Made by a program: the position numbers and the translations under genes. The notes beneath the pieces were generated by a model. The model ran no database searches, was not told the origin of the DNA, and saw only the letters and a list, made by a program, of their open reading frames with translations. From Desulfoluna sp942491485 (lineage in GTDB: Bacteria > Desulfobacterota > Desulfobacteria > Desulfobacterales > Desulfolunaceae): a stretch of 64,000 nt of DNA. The stretch covers positions 186,001 through 250,000 of the forward strand of contig CALOAX010000013.1 in assembly GCA_942491485.1 (NCBI GenBank), in the 5' to 3' direction. Positions within the stretch are counted from its first letter, which is position 1. The number at the start of each line of letters is the position of its first letter. Positions 18,390 through 27,192 of the stretch are shown in pieces.

Positions 18390-18752
18390 GCGTGGAGCGA
18401 ACCGAAGGACGCCCCCTTGCATCACCGGGGCTCGAAGTAGGGTGCGGCTCCCGCACCGTCTTGCGCAACGCATGCCACCGGCCCTCTCTTCCATACTGGG
18501 ACAAAAAGCGACCGGTGCCGGTCGTTGCAACGGCAGTCGGTGCGCACGGCGCACCCTACCACTTCCCGACACACCATCGTATGATGCCGTACCAGGCAGC
18601 TGAATCGCTGCCGTGAGCGGATGTGAGCTATTTAATTGAGGGATGCGGTGTGCAAGGGAAAAGCCCCCACCGAGGGCGCCGGTCAGCCGCTTTTTTGTAC
18701 CAACATTTGTACCAAGGGTTGGACCGGCAGGGTGCTGGAGACCCGTAAAAAC

Positions 18753-18789
18753 AAAAAAGCCCCTTGATTGCAAACAATCAAGGGGCTTT
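18753..18789 (-). terminator. Terminator of the tRNA-Ser unit
   Basis: Stem GCCCCTTGATTG / CAATCAAGGGGC with loop of 4 nt (18759-18786). On the minus strand it is followed by TTTTTT, 12 nt after the tRNA-Ser(GCT) 3' end. Confidence 0.85.
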
Positions 18790-18800
18790 ATAAGCGTGTA

Positions 18801-18890
18801 TGGCGGAGAAAGAGAGATTCGAACTCTCGATGGGCGTTAACCCATACGCCCTTAGCAGGGGCGCGCCTTCAGCCACTCGGCCATTTCTCC
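18801..18890 (-). tRNA. tRNA-Ser (GCT anticodon)
   Basis: Acceptor GGAGAAA / TTTCTCC, anticodon loop CTGCTAA, a long variable arm as in class II tRNAs, T arm GAGAG-TTCGAAT-CTCTC, and an encoded CCA end. It reads Ser codons AGC/AGU and lies 10 nt downstream of the second tRNA-Ser on the same strand. Confidence 0.95.
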
Positions 18891-18900
18891 GCGGCGTATT

Positions 18901-18986
18901 TGGCGGAGGAGGTAGGATTCGAACCCACGGAACTTTCGCTCAACGGTTTTCAAGACCGCCGCCTTCGACCACTCGGCCACTCCTCC
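18901..18986 (-). tRNA. tRNA-Ser (TGA anticodon)
   Basis: Acceptor GGAGGAG / CTCCTCC, anticodon loop CTTGAAA, a long variable arm, and an encoded CCA end. It reads UCN Ser codons. It is the first of a two-tRNA minus-strand transcript; a weak TTGACC lies upstream near 19030. Confidence 0.95.
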
Positions 18987-19109
18987 ACTCAAAATTACTC
19001 GGACTAATTACCATTAGACGCGGGCAAGGTCAACAGCTTTGTTGGACATTTTTCCGCCCCTTGAAAATAAGGCGGCGGAAGCCCTTGAAGAGATGATCCC
19101 GCAACTGTG

Positions 19110-19137
19110 TTGACATCGGAGGATTTTCGCTTATTAT
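19110..19137 (+). promoter_or_regulatory. Sigma-70-type promoter with a long leader
   Basis: TTGACA (19110-19115) - 16 nt - TATTAT (19132-19137). Transcription would start near 19144, giving a leader of almost 200 nt before the gene at 19341. The leader contains the perfect hairpin GGCCCGCC-AGGGT-GGCGGGCC (19248-19268), which could be regulatory. Confidence 0.55.
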
Positions 19138-19340
19138 TAAGAATTAATGAAACGCAAAGGACCAACCGGTCCTTTTGATTTCCCGTATCGCCGTGGCTGT
19201 GCGCAAGGGGGTTGCCCCCGCAAAAGAGAGCCCGGCGTTTTTTCTTCGGCCCGCCAGGGTGGCGGGCCTCACATAACCCAGACAGGTCTGTACCTTCCGC
19301 ACCTCTTAAACTGGGCGGAGCAACCATTCGGAGATAAACC

Positions 19341-19766
19341 ATGGAGCAAAAATACATCATTGACAAGGATCTTGATGCAGGCACCCTCACCTTTAAAGAG
19401 GTGGCGGAAACCGATGTGAGCAAGTTCACGGTCCTCCACCAGGAGAGCTTTCCCCTGGACACCGTGGAGGCCGCCGTTGCCGAAGGCAAAGAGGCCCTCA
19501 TCGGCATGTTCCGCAGCAACAACTTCTTTCCTGCTGACTTCTCCGCAAACACCCTGGCAGAGGGGATCCTCTCCATGTTCGGTGAAAACGGCCAGAACTC
19601 GCTCAAGATCGCTTTCTGTGACAACGACGCCCTGGAAAGCCACAAGGAAGAGGCCCAGGAAGCCCTCGTCACCGGTGAAAAAGAGCTGGTGGAGATCGAC
19701 AAGCTCCTGGAGGATGACGACGATGACGCCGCCACCGACGAGCCCGTGCCCGATGCCAAGGCCTGA
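19341..19766 (+). CDS. Hypothetical acidic protein
   Basis: The protein has 141 residues, is soluble and strongly acidic, and ends in a low-complexity tail (LLEDDDDDAATDEPVPDAKA). The first 100 residues look folded, with FKEVAETDVSKFTVLHQESFPLDTV, read in pieces, and MFRSNNFFPADFSANTLAEGI. I do not recognise the family. GGAG lies 7 nt before the ATG. The gene has its own near-consensus promoter, a 197-nt leader and a clear terminator, so it is probably a well-expressed single-gene unit. Confidence 0.75.
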   Translation: MEQKYIIDKDLDAGTLTFKEVAETDVSKFTVLHQESFPLDTVEAAVAEGKEALIGMFRSNNFFPADFSANTLAEGILSMFGENGQNSLKIAFCDNDALESHKEEAQEALVTGEKELVEIDKLLEDDDDDAATDEPVPDAKA

Positions 19767-19943
19767 TCCACGGCACCGTGTGCAGGGCTAAGGCCACCGG
19801 CGGGCTGAAGGCTCTCCTTTGTGCCCCGGTCTCCCGGGGCATGGCGGGCCCCCTCCCATGTGCTGCCCCATCGCCCGTCCGCAATAAAAAAAGCGTTGCT
19901 GTCAAACGCGCTCGCAAAGCGCGTTACGTGCCTGCATCGTCCT

Positions 19944-19972
19944 GGGCCGGGGAAACCGCGGCCCTTTTTTTT
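19944..19972 (+). terminator. Rho-independent terminator
   Basis: GGGCCGGGG-AAA-CCGCGGCCC (one mismatch) followed by eight T. It lies about 180 bp downstream of the acidic-protein gene. Confidence 0.75.
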
Positions 19973-20002
19973 ATGGTCAAGGCCCGAGGCGCCTCCGGCG
20001 CC

Positions 20003-20031
20003 TTGACTTGCGGGGCAAAACTATTTATTAC
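20003..20031 (+). promoter_or_regulatory. Candidate argS promoter
   Basis: TTGACT (20003-20008) - 17 nt - TATTAC (20026-20031). The sequence around it is unusually A/T-rich for this window. It would give a leader of about 230 nt before argS. Confidence 0.4.
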
Positions 20032-20266
20032 ATAATGTTCTTTTAAAATGGGGCTATTGGCTTGGCGAGCGCCATGCCGGTACCTGCTCCCATTTCGACA
20101 TTTTAAGGCTGCCAGCGGCAGCCTCCCACGGCAGTACGACCTCCCACCCATGGCGGCCCTTGAAACATATGGCGTGTCAAAGCGGTGTTTTTGCACCCGG
20201 TGTGGACTTGGACCGAACCTTTTGGCTGTGCCAGGCCGTCATGAACCATAAAGTGAAGCAGATCAG

Positions 20267-21925
20267 ATGAAGCAGACAATCAAAGCATTGATCGAAAACG
20301 CCGCACGTTCGGCGTATGACAAGGGGGCCCTCCCCTCCGATGAATTCCCCTCCGTCACCATTGAAACACCCAAGGTGGGAGCTCAAGGTGACTTTTCCAC
20401 CAACATCGCCATGGTCATGGCCAAGGCACAGAAGATGCCCCCCCGGAAAATCGCGGAAGCCGTTGTGGCGGAAATTCCCGTGGACGGCGGGATGGTGGAA
20501 CGGGTGGACATTGCCGGCCCCGGCTTCATCAACCTCTTCCTGAAGAAAAATGCCTGGCTCACCGCGGTGCAGCGGGTGGAAGCGGGCGGCGATACCTACG
20601 GTGCCTCTGACATGGGGGCCGGTAAAAAGGTGCAGGTGGAGTTTGTCAGCGCCAACCCCACGGGGCCCCTCCATGTGGGCCACGGCCGGGGAGCCGCCGT
20701 GGGCGACAGCACAGCCCGCATCCTTGGCTTTGCCGGCTTTGAGGTGGACAAAGAGTACTACATCAACGACTCCGGTCGCCAGATCCGCACCCTGGGCCTC
20801 TCCCTCTACCTGCGCTACAGAGAGATCTGCGGCAAGACCGTGGACTTTCCCGAGGACTGCTACCAGGGCGACTACATCATCGACATGGCCGAGGCGGTCA
20901 AAGCCGACAAAGGCGACACCCTTCTGGCCATGGACGAAGAGGAGGCGGTGCTGGTTTGCGCCCGCCACGCCGCAGGCGTGATCCTTTCCGGCATCAAGAC
21001 CGACCTCGAGGCCTTTGGCGTCCCCTTTGACAACTGGTTCAGCGAGCAGAGCCTCTACGATGCCGGCAAGGTGATGGAAACCATCGAATCCTTGAAAGAG
21101 ACAGGCACCGTGTATGAAAAAGACGGGGCCTTCTGGTTCAAGACCACGGACTACGGTGACGAAAAAGACCGCGTGGTGGTCCGAAGCAACGGACAGACCA
21201 CCTATTTCGCCTCCGACATCGCCTACCACATGAACAAATTCGAGCGCGGGTACGAGCGCCTCATCGATGTCTGGGGAGCCGATCACCACGGGTACATCCC
21301 CCGCATCAACGCCTGCATCGAAGCCACCGGCAACAACCCCGATGACTTCAACGTCATCCTCGTCCAGCTGGTGAACCTCTTACGAGGCGGGGAGCCCGTG
21401 GCCATGAGCACACGCTCCGGCGAGTTTGTCACCTTAAAGGACGTGGTGGACGAAGTGGGGGCCGATGCCGCCCGGTTCATCTTCCTCTCCCGTCACTACG
21501 ACAGCCCCCTGGATTTTGACCTGGAGCTGGCCAAAAAGAAGACCAACGACAACCCGGTCTTCTATGTGCAGTATGTCCATGCCCGTATCTCCAGCATCCT
21601 GGAGAAGGCCAGGGCGGAAAAAGGACTCACCGTCTCCGACGTCCCCATGGAGGTCCTCTCCCAGCCCGAAGAGATCGCCCTCATGAAGGCGATGCTCCGC
21701 TTCCCCGAGGTGGTGGAAACCTCTGCAAAGCTCATGGAGCCCCACCGCATCTCCTACTACCTGATGGAGCTGGCCTCGGCCTTCCACAGCTACTACAACA
21801 AACACAAGGTTCTCACCGATGACGCCGCGCTGTCGGCGGCCCGCCTGCGACTGGTGGCATCCGTCAGGCAGGTGATCAAAACCGGCCTTGCCCTTCTGGG
21901 CGTGTCGGCACCGGAGAAGATGTAA
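20267..21925 (+). CDS. argS: Arginyl-tRNA synthetase
   Basis: The protein has 552 residues. It charges tRNA-Arg with arginine. The N-terminal additional domain (residues 1-100) includes GAQGDFSTNIAM and GPGFINLFL. The class I signature is ANPTGPLHVGHGRGAA, with HVGH as the HIGH motif. The catalytic domain continues with YINDSGRQIRTLG and WGADHHGYIPR, and the C-terminal anticodon domain has the usual VYYVQYVHAR-type stretch, here VFYVQYVHARISSI. Length and order are normal. It is followed by a small SPOR-domain gene with only a weak hairpin between them. Confidence 0.97.
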   Translation: MKQTIKALIENAARSAYDKGALPSDEFPSVTIETPKVGAQGDFSTNIAMVMAKAQKMPPRKIAEAVVAEIPVDGGMVERVDIAGPGFINLFLKKNAWLTAVQRVEAGGDTYGASDMGAGKKVQVEFVSANPTGPLHVGHGRGAAVGDSTARILGFAGFEVDKEYYINDSGRQIRTLGLSLYLRYREICGKTVDFPEDCYQGDYIIDMAEAVKADKGDTLLAMDEEEAVLVCARHAAGVILSGIKTDLEAFGVPFDNWFSEQSLYDAGKVMETIESLKETGTVYEKDGAFWFKTTDYGDEKDRVVVRSNGQTTYFASDIAYHMNKFERGYERLIDVWGADHHGYIPRINACIEATGNNPDDFNVILVQLVNLLRGGEPVAMSTRSGEFVTLKDVVDEVGADAARFIFLSRHYDSPLDFDLELAKKKTNDNPVFYVQYVHARISSILEKARAEKGLTVSDVPMEVLSQPEEIALMKAMLRFPEVVETSAKLMEPHRISYYLMELASAFHSYYNKHKVLTDDAALSAARLRLVASVRQVIKTGLALLGVSAPEKM

Positions 21926-21937
21926 CCTGACTTAAAC

Positions 21938-21959
21938 GGGCCCGGTCTCCCCCGGGCCC
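21938..21959 (+). terminator. GC-rich hairpin after argS
   Basis: GGGCCCGG / CCGGGCCC with a 6-nt loop but no T run. It is possibly an attenuator or an mRNA 3' end rather than a full terminator. Confidence 0.35.
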
Positions 21960-21984
21960 TTCGACCTAAAACCCCGAGGGACTC

Positions 21985-22692
21985 ATGGCAAACGCGGCCA
22001 AGACAAAACCGAAGGACCAGACCCCCTTTATCACCCTGAGCAGCCGGGAGACCATCGGCTGGAGTGTGGCGCTATTTCTCCTCTTCGGCTGGCTGTTTTT
22101 CCTGGGGGTGCTGGTGGGCCGCGGCAGCATCGAGGTGGATCTCATCCCCACGGATGTGCAGCGCGAACTGGCCGTGATTCCGGACAAGCAGGCGGTGCCG
22201 CGCCCAGAACAGCAGGCGGCCCCCCTGACCCCAACGGTTCCTCCCGTGGAGCTCTCCTTTTATAAAGAGGTGAACCAAAGCGAAGAGGCCATCACCAAGT
22301 CGAGCCGCATGACCAAAAAGGAGACGCCGGTACTGAAGCCTGGCCAGGCGCCCAGCCAGGCCGTTACGCTGACCCCGGCAAAGCCCCCTTCAACGTCGCC
22401 CCCGGCCGTCACCAGGCCGGCAAAAAAACCCGCCACGGCTCCGGCCATCGCCCCGCCCACCTCGGGATTCACCATCCAGGTGGCCGCCCACATCAAAGAG
22501 GCGTCGGCCCAATCCGAAGCGAAAGCCCTGAGGGACAAAGGGTTTCCCGCTTACTTTATGGCCGCCACAAACAGCAAGGGCCAGACCTGGTACCGGGTCC
22601 GCGTGGGACGGTTCTCCGAACGGGACGCGGCCAAAAAAGAGCTCGCGCGACTTGCCCCGCTGAAGGGCAAGGCCTATGTCGTCAAGCTTTGA
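21985..22692 (+). CDS. SPOR-domain membrane protein
   Basis: The protein has 235 residues. A short cytoplasmic N-terminus is followed by one membrane segment at about residues 28-47 (VALFLLFGWLFFLGVLVG). A Pro/Ala-rich linker leads to a C-terminal SPOR domain from about residue 163 (FTIQVAAHIKEASAQSEA ... WYRVRVGRFSERDAAKKEL). SPOR domains bind denuded septal peptidoglycan, so the protein probably acts at the division site, like FtsN or DedD. GAGGGACTC precedes the ATG. It probably shares a transcript with argS upstream and gatC 75 nt downstream. Confidence 0.85.
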   Translation: MANAAKTKPKDQTPFITLSSRETIGWSVALFLLFGWLFFLGVLVGRGSIEVDLIPTDVQRELAVIPDKQAVPRPEQQAAPLTPTVPPVELSFYKEVNQSEEAITKSSRMTKKETPVLKPGQAPSQAVTLTPAKPPSTSPPAVTRPAKKPATAPAIAPPTSGFTIQVAAHIKEASAQSEAKALRDKGFPAYFMAATNSKGQTWYRVRVGRFSERDAAKKELARLAPLKGKAYVVKL

Positions 22693-22767
22693 CGGACCGT
22701 GCGGCAACACCGATATGACGAGCCCATCCATGGCGAGACCACCATGGAATGGACAAAGGAGTGAAAT

Positions 22768-23055
22768 ATGACAATCACAAAGGAAGAGGTCCTCTACGTG
22801 GCCAACCTGGCCCGCCTCAATGTGGACGAAAACGACGTGGAGAAACTCGCCGCACAGATTGGCAACATTCTCTCGTATGTGGATACCCTTGAAAAAGCCG
22901 ACACCGACGGAGTGGAGCCCACCACCCACGCCATTGACCTCACCAACGCGTTGAGGGAAGATGTGGTGCACACCCATCCCGGAATGGAAGAGACCCTGGC
23001 CAATGCGCCGGAGAAGGAAGACGGCATGTTTGTGGTCCCCAAGGTGGTGGGGTAG
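22768..23055 (+). CDS. gatC: Asp-tRNA(Asn)/Glu-tRNA(Gln) amidotransferase subunit C
   Basis: The protein has 95 residues with the GatC hallmarks YVANLARLNVDENDVEKLA at the start and LRED near residue 70, where the chain wraps around GatA. It stabilises GatA in the GatCAB complex, which amidates misacylated Glu-tRNA(Gln) or Asp-tRNA(Asn). AAAGGAG lies 6 nt before the ATG. gatA begins 16 nt downstream. gatB is not in the window. Confidence 0.93.
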   Translation: MTITKEEVLYVANLARLNVDENDVEKLAAQIGNILSYVDTLEKADTDGVEPTTHAIDLTNALREDVVHTHPGMEETLANAPEKEDGMFVVPKVVG

Positions 23056-23070
23056 ATGAAAGGAGAGGCA

Positions 23071-24543
23071 ATGTCACTGTACGATATGACCCTGACCGAA
23101 GCCGAAGGGCTTCTTCGTGATAAGAAGGCAAGCTCCCGGGAACTGACCGAAGCGGTCCTGAACCGCATTGCTGCCGTGGATGACAAGGTAGGCGCCTACA
23201 TCACCGTGGACAAAGAGGGGGCCCTTGCCGCTGCGGATGACGCGGATGCCCGCCTCGCCAAAGGAGAGGGAGGCCCCTTGACCGGCCTTCCCGTGGGCCT
23301 CAAGGACCTGCTCTGCACCAAGGGGGTGAAAACCACCTGTGCCTCCAAAATGCTGGAACACTTTGTCCCCACCTACGACGCCACAGTGGTGGAAAAGCTC
23401 AAAGAGGCCGGCGCGGTCTTCCCCGGCAAACTCAACATGGATGAATTTGCCATGGGGTCCACCACCGAGCATTCGGCCCTCCAGCCCACCCGAAACCCCT
23501 GGGACCTCACCCGGTTTCCCGGTGGATCCAGCGGGGGGTCCGCTGCGGCCGTGGCTGCCGACCTCTGCCTGGCCTCCCTGGGCAGCGACACCGGCGGATC
23601 CATCCGTCAGCCCGCCTCCCACTGCGGCATCGTCGGCATGAAACCCACCTACGGCCGGGTCTCCCGGTACGGCCTGGTGGCCTTTGCCTCCTCCCTGGAC
23701 CAGATCGGCCCCATGACCAAGAGCGTCGAGGACTGCGCCCTGATGATGGAGGCCATCAGCGGCTATGACCCCAAGGACTCCACCTCGGTGCCCAAGGAGG
23801 TTCCGGCCTACCGAAGCCTCATGAAGGCAGATGAAGGCAAAGGACTGTCCGGCATGACCGTGGGAATCCCCGCCGAATACTGGCAGGCCGAAGGGGTGGA
23901 CCCGGAGGTGATGGCCTCCGTCACCGAAGCCAAAGCCCTCCTGGAATCCCTGGGGGCCCGCTGCGTGCCCGTCTCCCTGCCCCACACCGAGTACGCCGTG
24001 GCCGCCTACTACGTCATTGCCCCTTCCGAGGCGAGCTCCAACCTCGCCCGCTACGACGGGGTCCGCTACGGCATCAGCGAGCGGGAAGGGGAAGGTCTGC
24101 TCTCCCTGTACAAGCAGACCCGCTCCGAAGGATTCGGAGAGGAGGTCAAACGTCGCATCATCATCGGCACCTATGCCCTCTCCTCCGGCTACTACGACGC
24201 CTACTACAAAAAAGCCTCCCAGGTGCGGACCCTCATCGTGGAGGACTTCACCAGGGCATTTGAGTCGTGCGACTTCATCATCTCTCCGGCGGCCCCGTCC
24301 CCGGCAGGGAAAATCGGTGAAGCAGGCGACGACCCCTTGAAAATGTATCTCTCGGATATCTTCACCCTATCGGCCAACCTGGCCGGCATCCCGGGCATGA
24401 GCGTGCCCTGCGGCTTTACCGGCGAAGGGCTTCCCGTGGGGCTGCAGCTCCTGGGGCGTCACTTTGACGAGGCCACCCTCCTCAAGGTGGCCTGGCACTT
24501 TGAGCGGGCCGCAAACGTAACGCCAGCACGCCCGACACTCTAA
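23071..24543 (+). CDS. gatA: Asp-tRNA(Asn)/Glu-tRNA(Gln) amidotransferase subunit A
   Basis: The protein has 490 residues and is the glutaminase subunit of GatCAB. The amidase-signature triad is present: Lys78 (GLKDLL), cis-Ser153 (GGSSGGS) and nucleophile Ser177 (SDTGGSIRQP). It releases ammonia from glutamine and channels it to GatB. AAAGGAG lies 6 nt before the ATG at 23071; the open frame begins at 23056, but the ATG there precedes the ribosome site. gatC lies immediately upstream; gatB is encoded elsewhere. Confidence 0.95.
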   Translation: MSLYDMTLTEAEGLLRDKKASSRELTEAVLNRIAAVDDKVGAYITVDKEGALAAADDADARLAKGEGGPLTGLPVGLKDLLCTKGVKTTCASKMLEHFVPTYDATVVEKLKEAGAVFPGKLNMDEFAMGSTTEHSALQPTRNPWDLTRFPGGSSGGSAAAVAADLCLASLGSDTGGSIRQPASHCGIVGMKPTYGRVSRYGLVAFASSLDQIGPMTKSVEDCALMMEAISGYDPKDSTSVPKEVPAYRSLMKADEGKGLSGMTVGIPAEYWQAEGVDPEVMASVTEAKALLESLGARCVPVSLPHTEYAVAAYYVIAPSEASSNLARYDGVRYGISEREGEGLLSLYKQTRSEGFGEEVKRRIIIGTYALSSGYYDAYYKKASQVRTLIVEDFTRAFESCDFIISPAAPSPAGKIGEAGDDPLKMYLSDIFTLSANLAGIPGMSVPCGFTGEGLPVGLQLLGRHFDEATLLKVAWHFERAANVTPARPTL

Positions 24544-24604
24544 GCACCGGACGGCCGGACCGCCCCTTTGAGGCTTCCGGCCCTATCTCAACGGGGAGGT
24601 TAGC

Positions 24605-24793
24605 ATGACCGTGGTACCTGAAGGCAGCGCCCTCAAAAAGGCCCTCTGCTGGGCAAGCGAGACGCGACGTGACCATCCGGACAAGGGCCTCCTTGCCCTG
24701 GTGGATGAAGCCGGCATGCGGTTCAACCTCTCCCCGAACGATTCCGACGCTCTGCTTCGGCTCCTTTCCACCGAAGAGAAAAAAACGACGTAA
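24605..24793 (+). CDS. Small hypothetical protein between gatA and mutL
   Basis: The protein has 62 residues, MTVVPEGSALKKALCWASE and onward, with one Cys and a predicted helical C-terminus (SPNDSDALLRLLSTEEKKTT). I do not recognise the family. Support for it as a gene: GGGGAGG sits 5 nt before the ATG, codon use is like its neighbours, and a clear terminator follows 5 nt after the stop. It is probably the last gene of the gatCA transcript. Its role is unknown. Confidence 0.65.
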   Translation: MTVVPEGSALKKALCWASETRRDHPDKGLLALVDEAGMRFNLSPNDSDALLRLLSTEEKKTT

Positions 24794-24798
24794 CACCC

Positions 24799-24829
24799 GG
24801 GCGGCCCCTTAAGGCCGCCCTGTTTTTTT
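24799..24829 (+). terminator. Rho-independent terminator
   Basis: GGGCGGCC / GGCCGCCC stem, loop ccttaa, followed by tgttttttt. It ends the gatC-gatA-small ORF transcript. Confidence 0.85.
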
Positions 24830-24887
24830 GCGCCTCAGCACACCCTGCGGTTTTTATGGGAAACTGGACGCGCCATTGGAGACCGCC

Positions 24888-26822
24888 ATGACCAAGGTTC
24901 GCATACTCCCTGATATTCTCTCCAACAAAATTGCCGCCGGAGAAGTGGTGGAACGCCCCGCCTCGGTGGTAAAGGAGCTGGTGGAAAACGCCCTGGATGC
25001 CAAGAGCCGATCCATCACCATCGACATCGAGAAAGGGGGACGGCGCCTCATCCGCGTGGCCGATGACGGCTGCGGCATGGCCGCCGACGACGCCATGCTC
25101 GCCATCGAGCGGTATGCCACGAGCAAAATCTACACCGACGACGACCTCTTCAACATCACCACCCTGGGCTTCCGTGGAGAGGCCCTGCCCAGCATCGCCT
25201 CCGTCTCCAAATTCACCCTCACCACCCGCGCGGACCACCTGGACATCGGCTGCACGGTGGAGATGGCCGGGGGAAAGGTGACAAACGTGACGGAAACAGG
25301 GGCCCCCACGGGGACCCTCATCTCCGTGAACCACCTCTTCTTCAACACCCCCGCCCGCCGCAAGTTCTTAAAGGGGGAAGGCACCGAGATGGGGCACATT
25401 GCCGACACGGTGTCCGCCATCGCCCTGGCCTGGCCCGGTGTCCGCTTCCGCCTCACCCACAACGGCAAAGTGGTGAAAAGCTGGCCGGCCACGACAGACC
25501 TTCGCCAGAGGGTGGAAGAGGTCCTCAGCCGGGATGTCCGCGGCCACCTGCACCCCGTCTCCATCACCCGCGGAGAACTCACCGTCAGCGGCTTTGTCAC
25601 CTCCCCGGAGGTCACCCGGAGCACCACCCAGAAGATCTTTCTGTACGTCAACGGCCGGCCGGTAAAAGACCGGGTGATCTTAAACTCACTCCTCGCCGGA
25701 TACCGCCCCCGCCTCATGAAGGGACGCTTTCCCCTGGGCATGCTCACCATCTCCCTTCCCTGCGACTGGGTGGATGTCAACGTCCACCCGGCCAAAAACG
25801 AGGTGCGCTTTCGGGACGCCTCCTCCGTGGGGAGTGCCGTGGAAGACGGGGTCCGTGAGGCCTTGAATGCAGCGGAAGCTGCCTCCCGCCGTTTTGGCGG
25901 CGGTCAGCCCCGGAGCCTCACCCCCGCGTTCTCCCACGCCGCCCCCCTGCCGCCCCGCATGGAGGGCCTGGAGACCCGCATTGCCGAACCGACGGCCCTT
26001 TTTGAGGAGGACACCCCTGTCACCGTGACGGATGCAATCCCTGTTCCCCTCCCCAGCCGGGAGTGGCAGGAACCCGTCACCCCTGTTCTTCCCGACGCAT
26101 GGGAAGACGTGCCCCTGTCGGTCGCTCCGGTGGAGGAGGCAGCGGAAACCTCCTGTGACGAGGCCCTGGACGAGGCCCTGGACGAGGCCCTGGACGAGGC
26201 CCTGGACGAGGCCCTGGACGAGGCCCCTGCCCAGGCCCCCCGAAGCTTGGGAAAATTTGCCTCCCTTCGCGTCATCGGCCAGCACGCCGGTACCTACATC
26301 CTCTGCGATGCCGGTGACGGCCTCATTGTCATCGACCAACACGCCGCCCACGAACGGGTGGTCTTTGAAAAATTGAAGGGCGGAGGCACCGCTCTCTCCC
26401 AGCGACTCCTCGTTCCCGAAACCGTGGAGCTGGGCTACCGTGAGGCCGACGCCATTGGGGATATCCTGGGCGAGCTCGTGCGGTTCGGCCTGGAGGTGGA
26501 GCCCTTTGGCGGCACCACCTTTGTCATCAAGTCCGTGCCGTCCATGATGGCCACCGACGGCATGGCCAGGCTGGTGAGCGAGGTGGCCGAGAAAATGGTC
26601 CGCATGGGACAAAAGGACACCCTGGAACGAGCCCTGGACGAGTGCCTGATCCTCATGGCCTGCCACTGTGCCATTCGTGCGGGCCAGGTCCTCTCCCCCA
26701 AAGAGATCGCCCGCCTGCTCGCCGAGATGGATGCCTGCGACGACCCGTCTTTCTGCCCCCACGGTCGCCCCACGTGGATCCGCTGGAGCACAGGCAGCCT
26801 GGAGAGGGCCTTCAAGCGGTAA
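24888..26822 (+). CDS. mutL: DNA mismatch repair protein MutL
   Basis: The protein has 644 residues. The GHKL ATPase motifs are present: ELVENALDAKS (motif I), DDGCGM, and FRGEALPSIASV. The C-terminal domain has the endonuclease motif DQHAAHERVVFEKL (Asp483) and late ACHCAIRAG and CPHGRPT, so this MutL should nick DNA itself, as in bacteria without MutH. The linker at about residues 424-447 is built from a 12-bp tandem repeat encoding DEAL. The ATG at 24888 starts the conserved region; the open frame extends 60 nt further upstream over the terminator. A strong bidirectional terminator follows. Confidence 0.95.
   Translation: MTKVRILPDILSNKIAAGEVVERPASVVKELVENALDAKSRSITIDIEKGGRRLIRVADDGCGMAADDAMLAIERYATSKIYTDDDLFNITTLGFRGEALPSIASVSKFTLTTRADHLDIGCTVEMAGGKVTNVTETGAPTGTLISVNHLFFNTPARRKFLKGEGTEMGHIADTVSAIALAWPGVRFRLTHNGKVVKSWPATTDLRQRVEEVLSRDVRGHLHPVSITRGELTVSGFVTSPEVTRSTTQKIFLYVNGRPVKDRVILNSLLAGYRPRLMKGRFPLGMLTISLPCDWVDVNVHPAKNEVRFRDASSVGSAVEDGVREALNAAEAASRRFGGGQPRSLTPAFSHAAPLPPRMEGLETRIAEPTALFEEDTPVTVTDAIPVPLPSREWQEPVTPVLPDAWEDVPLSVAPVEEAAETSCDEALDEALDEALDEALDEALDEAPAQAPRSLGKFASLRVIGQHAGTYILCDAGDGLIVIDQHAAHERVVFEKLKGGGTALSQRLLVPETVELGYREADAIGDILGELVRFGLEVEPFGGTTFVIKSVPSMMATDGMARLVSEVAEKMVRMGQKDTLERALDECLILMACHCAIRAGQVLSPKEIARLLAEMDACDDPSFCPHGRPTWIRWSTGSLERAFKR
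26157..26228 (+). repeat. 12-bp tandem repeat inside mutL
   Basis: GACGAGGCCCTG repeats five times without change (26157-26216), followed by one imperfect copy. Each unit adds Asp-Glu-Ala-Leu to the MutL linker, so a change in copy number keeps the frame. Confidence 0.95.
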
Positions 26823-26857
26823 CCCAGCCAGCCCCCCCTCACCGCCGATCACACAAA

Positions 26858-26899
26858 AAAAGGGGCCTGCACCGCGCTTTCGCGGTGCAGGCCCCTTTC
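26858..26899. terminator. Bidirectional terminator between mutL and the cold-shock gene
   Basis: Perfect 15-bp stem GGGGCCTGCACCGCG / CGCGGTGCAGGCCCC with loop cttt (26862-26895), with an A run on the left and TTT on the right. It serves two convergent genes. Confidence 0.85.
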
Positions 26900-26927
26900 A
26901 TTATCTTACGACGTATGCTGGCAAGTG

Positions 26928-27128
26928 CTACAGGCGCATGACGCTCTTTGCGGCACACCCTCTGTCGCTCTCTTCAAGTTCGAAGGATACCTTTTCACCT
27001 TCAGACAGGGTTCGGAACCCCGGCATATCAATGGAACTGTGATGAACAAACACATCGGATCCGTCATCCCGCTCAATGAATCCGTACCCCTTCTTGTCAC
27101 TAAACCATTTTACTGTTCCTTCTGCCAA
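26928..27128 (-). CDS. Cold-shock domain protein
   Basis: The protein has 66 residues, a single cold-shock OB-fold domain. RNP1 is KGYGFIE and RNP2 is DVFVHHSS; it binds single-stranded RNA or DNA as an RNA chaperone. The start is a TTG: AAGGAGG lies 8 nt upstream and the family N-terminus AEGTVKWF follows directly, while no in-frame ATG exists near it. A sigma-70-like promoter about 65 bp upstream gives a short leader. Cysteine in the tail (RGCAAKSVMRL) is uncommon for the family. Confidence 0.93.
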   Translation of the reverse strand: MAEGTVKWFSDKKGYGFIERDDGSDVFVHHSSIDMPGFRTLSEGEKVSFELEESDRGCAAKSVMRL

Positions 27129-27192
27129 AACACCTTCCTCCTTGTTATGGTTTGACTCACGACGCCTTCGGCCAGAACCCCAAAGACGCTTT

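Noticed and set aside
18219..18773. Possible integrase end or attachment site next to the tRNA-Ser genes
   Set aside because: The tandem tttgtacca pair near 18690 is suggestive, but no integrase, no duplicated tRNA end and no foreign block are present.
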